Below are positions 62,416-64,000 of a DNA stretch of 64,000 bases, piece after piece. A program made the position numbers and the translations under genes. Positions within the stretch are counted from its first letter, which is position 1. Each line of letters starts with the position of its first letter. This stretch comes from Ancylobacter lacus (GTDB taxonomy: Bacteria > Pseudomonadota > Alphaproteobacteria > Rhizobiales > Xanthobacteraceae), in contig NZ_JAHBGE010000051.1 of NCBI RefSeq assembly GCF_018390635.1, positions 1 to 64,000 of the forward strand, read 5' to 3'. The notes beneath the pieces are model-generated. The model was given only the letters and a program-made list of their open reading frames with translations, was not told the DNA's origin and ran no database searches.

Positions 62416-62814
62416 TCACGCTCCGGTGGACGCCGCCTTCGCGTCCTCCTCGGCAAACACCTCTCGGGCGATGCGGAAACTGTCCAGCGACGCGGGTACG
62501 CCGCAATAGATCGCCACCTGAAGAAGGGCCTCCCGGATTTCATCGCGGGTCAGCCCGTTGTTGAGGGCGCCGCGCACGTGGAGCTTCAGTTCGTGAGGCC
62601 GGTTCAACGCCGCGATCATCCCGAGATTGAGGAGGGAGCGGTCGCGCCGCGCCAGCCCCTCGCGGCCCCACACCTCGCCCCAGCAGTATTTCGTCACCAG
62701 TTCCTGAAGCGGTCGGGAGAAATCGTCGGCTTCGGCCAGCGACTTGTCGACATAGGCGCTGCCGACAACGGCGCGGCGGATGGACAATCCCTTCTCGAAG
62801 AGGTCGTCGGTCAT
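62416..62814 (-). CDS. Carboxymuconolactone decarboxylase family protein (PcaC-like)
   Basis: A 132-residue helical protein matching PcaC rather than AhpD: KYCWGEVWGREGLARRDRSL, LNLGMIAALNRPHELKLHVR, GALNNGLTRDEIREALLQVA, IYCGVPASLDSFRIAREVF. PcaC decarboxylates 4-carboxymuconolactone in the protocatechuate branch of the beta-ketoadipate pathway. It follows the PcaD-like hydrolase on the minus strand by 54 bp, the same functional pair as in pca operons. No pcaGH or pcaB is visible, so a variant substrate is possible. Confidence 0.9.
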   Translation of the reverse strand: MTDDLFEKGLSIRRAVVGSAYVDKSLAEADDFSRPLQELVTKYCWGEVWGREGLARRDRSLLNLGMIAALNRPHELKLHVRGALNNGLTRDEIREALLQVAIYCGVPASLDSFRIAREVFAEEDAKAASTGA

Positions 62815-62868
62815 GGATGGGGTCTCCGGCGGGTTGAAGGGTAAGGGCGCCGCGCGAGCGCAGCCGGT

Positions 62869-63639
62869 TCATCGGCTGCGCAGAAAGGGATCGACCGCGG
62901 CGTGAAAGCCATCCGGCCGGTCGAGATTGGCGAGATGGCGAGCACCCTCGATCTCGACGTAGTCGGCGCCCGGAATCAATGCCGCGATCTCCTGCGACAA
63001 CCGCGGCGGGGTGCGGTTGTCGCGCGTGCCGACCACCACCCGGGTGGGCACTCTCACGGCGCGGTAGAGCTCGGTCACATTGGCGGTGAAAACCGACTGT
63101 GCCGCCTCGACATAGGCCGCCGGCGCCATGCCGGCGAGACTGGCGACCAGCTCCTCCACATGGGTCGGGTCATCCTCCACCAGCGTGTCGGCGGCGTAGG
63201 CGCGGGCATAGGTTTCCATGGAACCGGCGGCAAGGGTGCTGGCAATGCCGGCGGCACGCGCAGCCCCCGCCTCGCCCTGATTGGCGAAGCTGTCGGCGAT
63301 GACGAGGCGCTCGACCAGCGCCGGCGCGAGATCGACGAGGTGGGCGGCGATCGGCCCGCCCATGGAGATCGCCACCACGCGAGCGGGGGTCCCGCCGAAC
63401 GCCGTCAGCACCGCAGCCAGATCGGCCGCGACATTCCTCACGGTGAAGCCGCCGCGCCGGGTGGAGCGGCCATGGCCGCGGGCGTCCACCGCGATCACAT
63501 CGAAATCGGGCGACCAGCGGCAGATCTGCTCGCGCCACAGCCAGGCGGCCGTGCCCAGGCTGTGGATCAGCAGGAGCGGGGGGCCGCTCCCGGCACGCTC
63601 ATAGAACAGGCTTTCGCTATTGAGGTCGATCAGGGGCAC
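62869..63639 (-). CDS. Alpha/beta hydrolase, 3-oxoadipate enol-lactonase-like
   Basis: A 256-residue hydrolase. Oxyanion region PPLLLIHSLGTAAWLW, DVIAVDARGHGRSTRRGG, nucleophile elbow AISMGGPIAAHLV (Ser), acidic residue near VVVGTRDNRTPP and His in GARHLANLDRPDGF complete a Ser-Asp-His triad. The pattern fits PcaD-type enol-lactonases. The start is GTG 63639 with GGAGACGC upstream, which is preferred to a much longer in-frame extension. Paired with the PcaC-like gene downstream. Confidence 0.88.
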   Translation of the reverse strand: MPLIDLNSESLFYERAGSGPPLLLIHSLGTAAWLWREQICRWSPDFDVIAVDARGHGRSTRRGGFTVRNVAADLAAVLTAFGGTPARVVAISMGGPIAAHLVDLAPALVERLVIADSFANQGEAGAARAAGIASTLAAGSMETYARAYAADTLVEDDPTHVEELVASLAGMAPAAYVEAAQSVFTANVTELYRAVRVPTRVVVGTRDNRTPPRLSQEIAALIPGADYVEIEGARHLANLDRPDGFHAAVDPFLRSR

Positions 63640-63794
63640 GGTTGCGTCTCCAAAAGCGGCGGCAGGCGGGGGGCGCCCGGGTCCGGCACTGTCATACGAC
63701 AGGACTGGACCCGGCGGGATGAGGCCATGAGGTGGGACGAACCGTCCCGCTCTCGCCGGCCCCAGACCCCTCCACATCCCGCGCAGGCTCTCCT

Positions 63795-64000
63795 TCAGAA
63801 GGCGAGGAGATTGTCGCGCAGATGCACGTGCTCATAGGCCTTGCGCATCAGGCCGCGGCGCTGCAGCGCGGGCACGAGGCCGTCGGTGATGGTCGCGATC
63901 GAGCGGCGGCTGACGTCCGGCAGCACGATGAGGAAGCCGTCGCCGCCGACCTCCTCCATGATCTCGCCCATCTGCGCCGCCGCGCTTTCCGGCGTGCCGA
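63795..64000 (-). CDS. LLM-class flavin monooxygenase, C-terminal end (partial)
   Basis: The last 68 residues of a gene that enters from beyond the window's right edge. GTPESAAAQMGEIMEEVGGD, FLIVLPDVSRR, ITDGLVPALQRRGLMRKAYE and a final LRDNLLAF match the C-terminus of NtaA/SnaA/SoxA-type FMN monooxygenases. It precedes the PcaD-like and PcaC-like genes on the same strand (155 bp gap) and may supply the substrate oxidised first in that pathway (inference). Confidence 0.85.
   Translation of the reverse strand, partial: GTPESAAAQMGEIMEEVGGDGFLIVLPDVSRRSIATITDGLVPALQRRGLMRKAYEHVHLRDNLLAF

Noticed and set aside
1-64000. CRISPR arrays, insertion sequences or transposase genes
   Set aside because: No regularly spaced repeats, terminal inverted repeats around a transposase, or transposase motifs were seen.

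Overview
The window is GC-rich DNA, dense with genes, from an alphaproteobacterium, most likely a Hyphomicrobiales/Xanthobacteraceae-type organism. The evidence is phosphatidylcholine synthase, an IalB family protein, a DUF982 protein, OpgGH, a DUF3141 protein next to pta-ackA-fabI, and alphaproteobacterial-style recG/sdhE/mfd neighbours. The genus is inference. No rRNA, CRISPR array, transposase or integrase was found.

Layout. 1-8.4 kb is core metabolism and repair: a small Nif11-like ORF, a TusA family protein, mobB and mobA (overlapping tail to tail), a DUF454 membrane protein, recG, sdhE and mfd. 8.4-17.4 kb holds secreted proteins, a family 5 solute-binding protein, IalB, hspQ, an AEC transporter, a UbiH-type hydroxylase, pcs, TerC and a quinone oxidoreductase. 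17.5-25 kb is one directional block: a BMP/nucleoside-type ABC transporter (ATPase, two permeases, binding protein), an allantoate amidohydrolase-like enzyme and an M20 deacylase. This suggests uptake and hydrolysis of a ureide or N-carbamoyl compound. 25-28.5 kb has rimO, a small ABM-fold protein, a PDC-type secreted sensor domain, a 615-bp gap with structured elements, and a DUF982 gene.

28.5-45.5 kb looks like a stress or low-oxygen accessory region. It has a secreted esterase-like protein behind a possible 10-codon leader, a CLC channel with CBS domains, a truncated PPK2, an unknown 165-residue protein, opgGH, a MarR-FUSC-DUF1656-HlyD efflux operon, and on the opposite strand DUF3141-pta-ackA-fabI. 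FNR/FixK-like 14-mers lie upstream of ppk2 and of the DUF3141 operon, suggesting microaerobic control (inference). 45.7-53.3 kb starts at tRNA-Ser(UGA) and carries a complete type I restriction-modification system (hsdR-hsdM-hsdS), an untracked 33-codon hydrophobic ORF, and a broken UvrD-like helicase.

53.5-64 kb has a zinc alcohol dehydrogenase, an NADP-type oxidoreductase divergent from a LysR regulator, and a second complete BMP-type ABC operon on the minus strand. It ends with a secreted unknown, a PcaC-like decarboxylase, a PcaD-like hydrolase and the C-terminal end of an LLM-class flavin monooxygenase that runs off the window.

All calls come from reading translations and motifs by eye; no database search was run.
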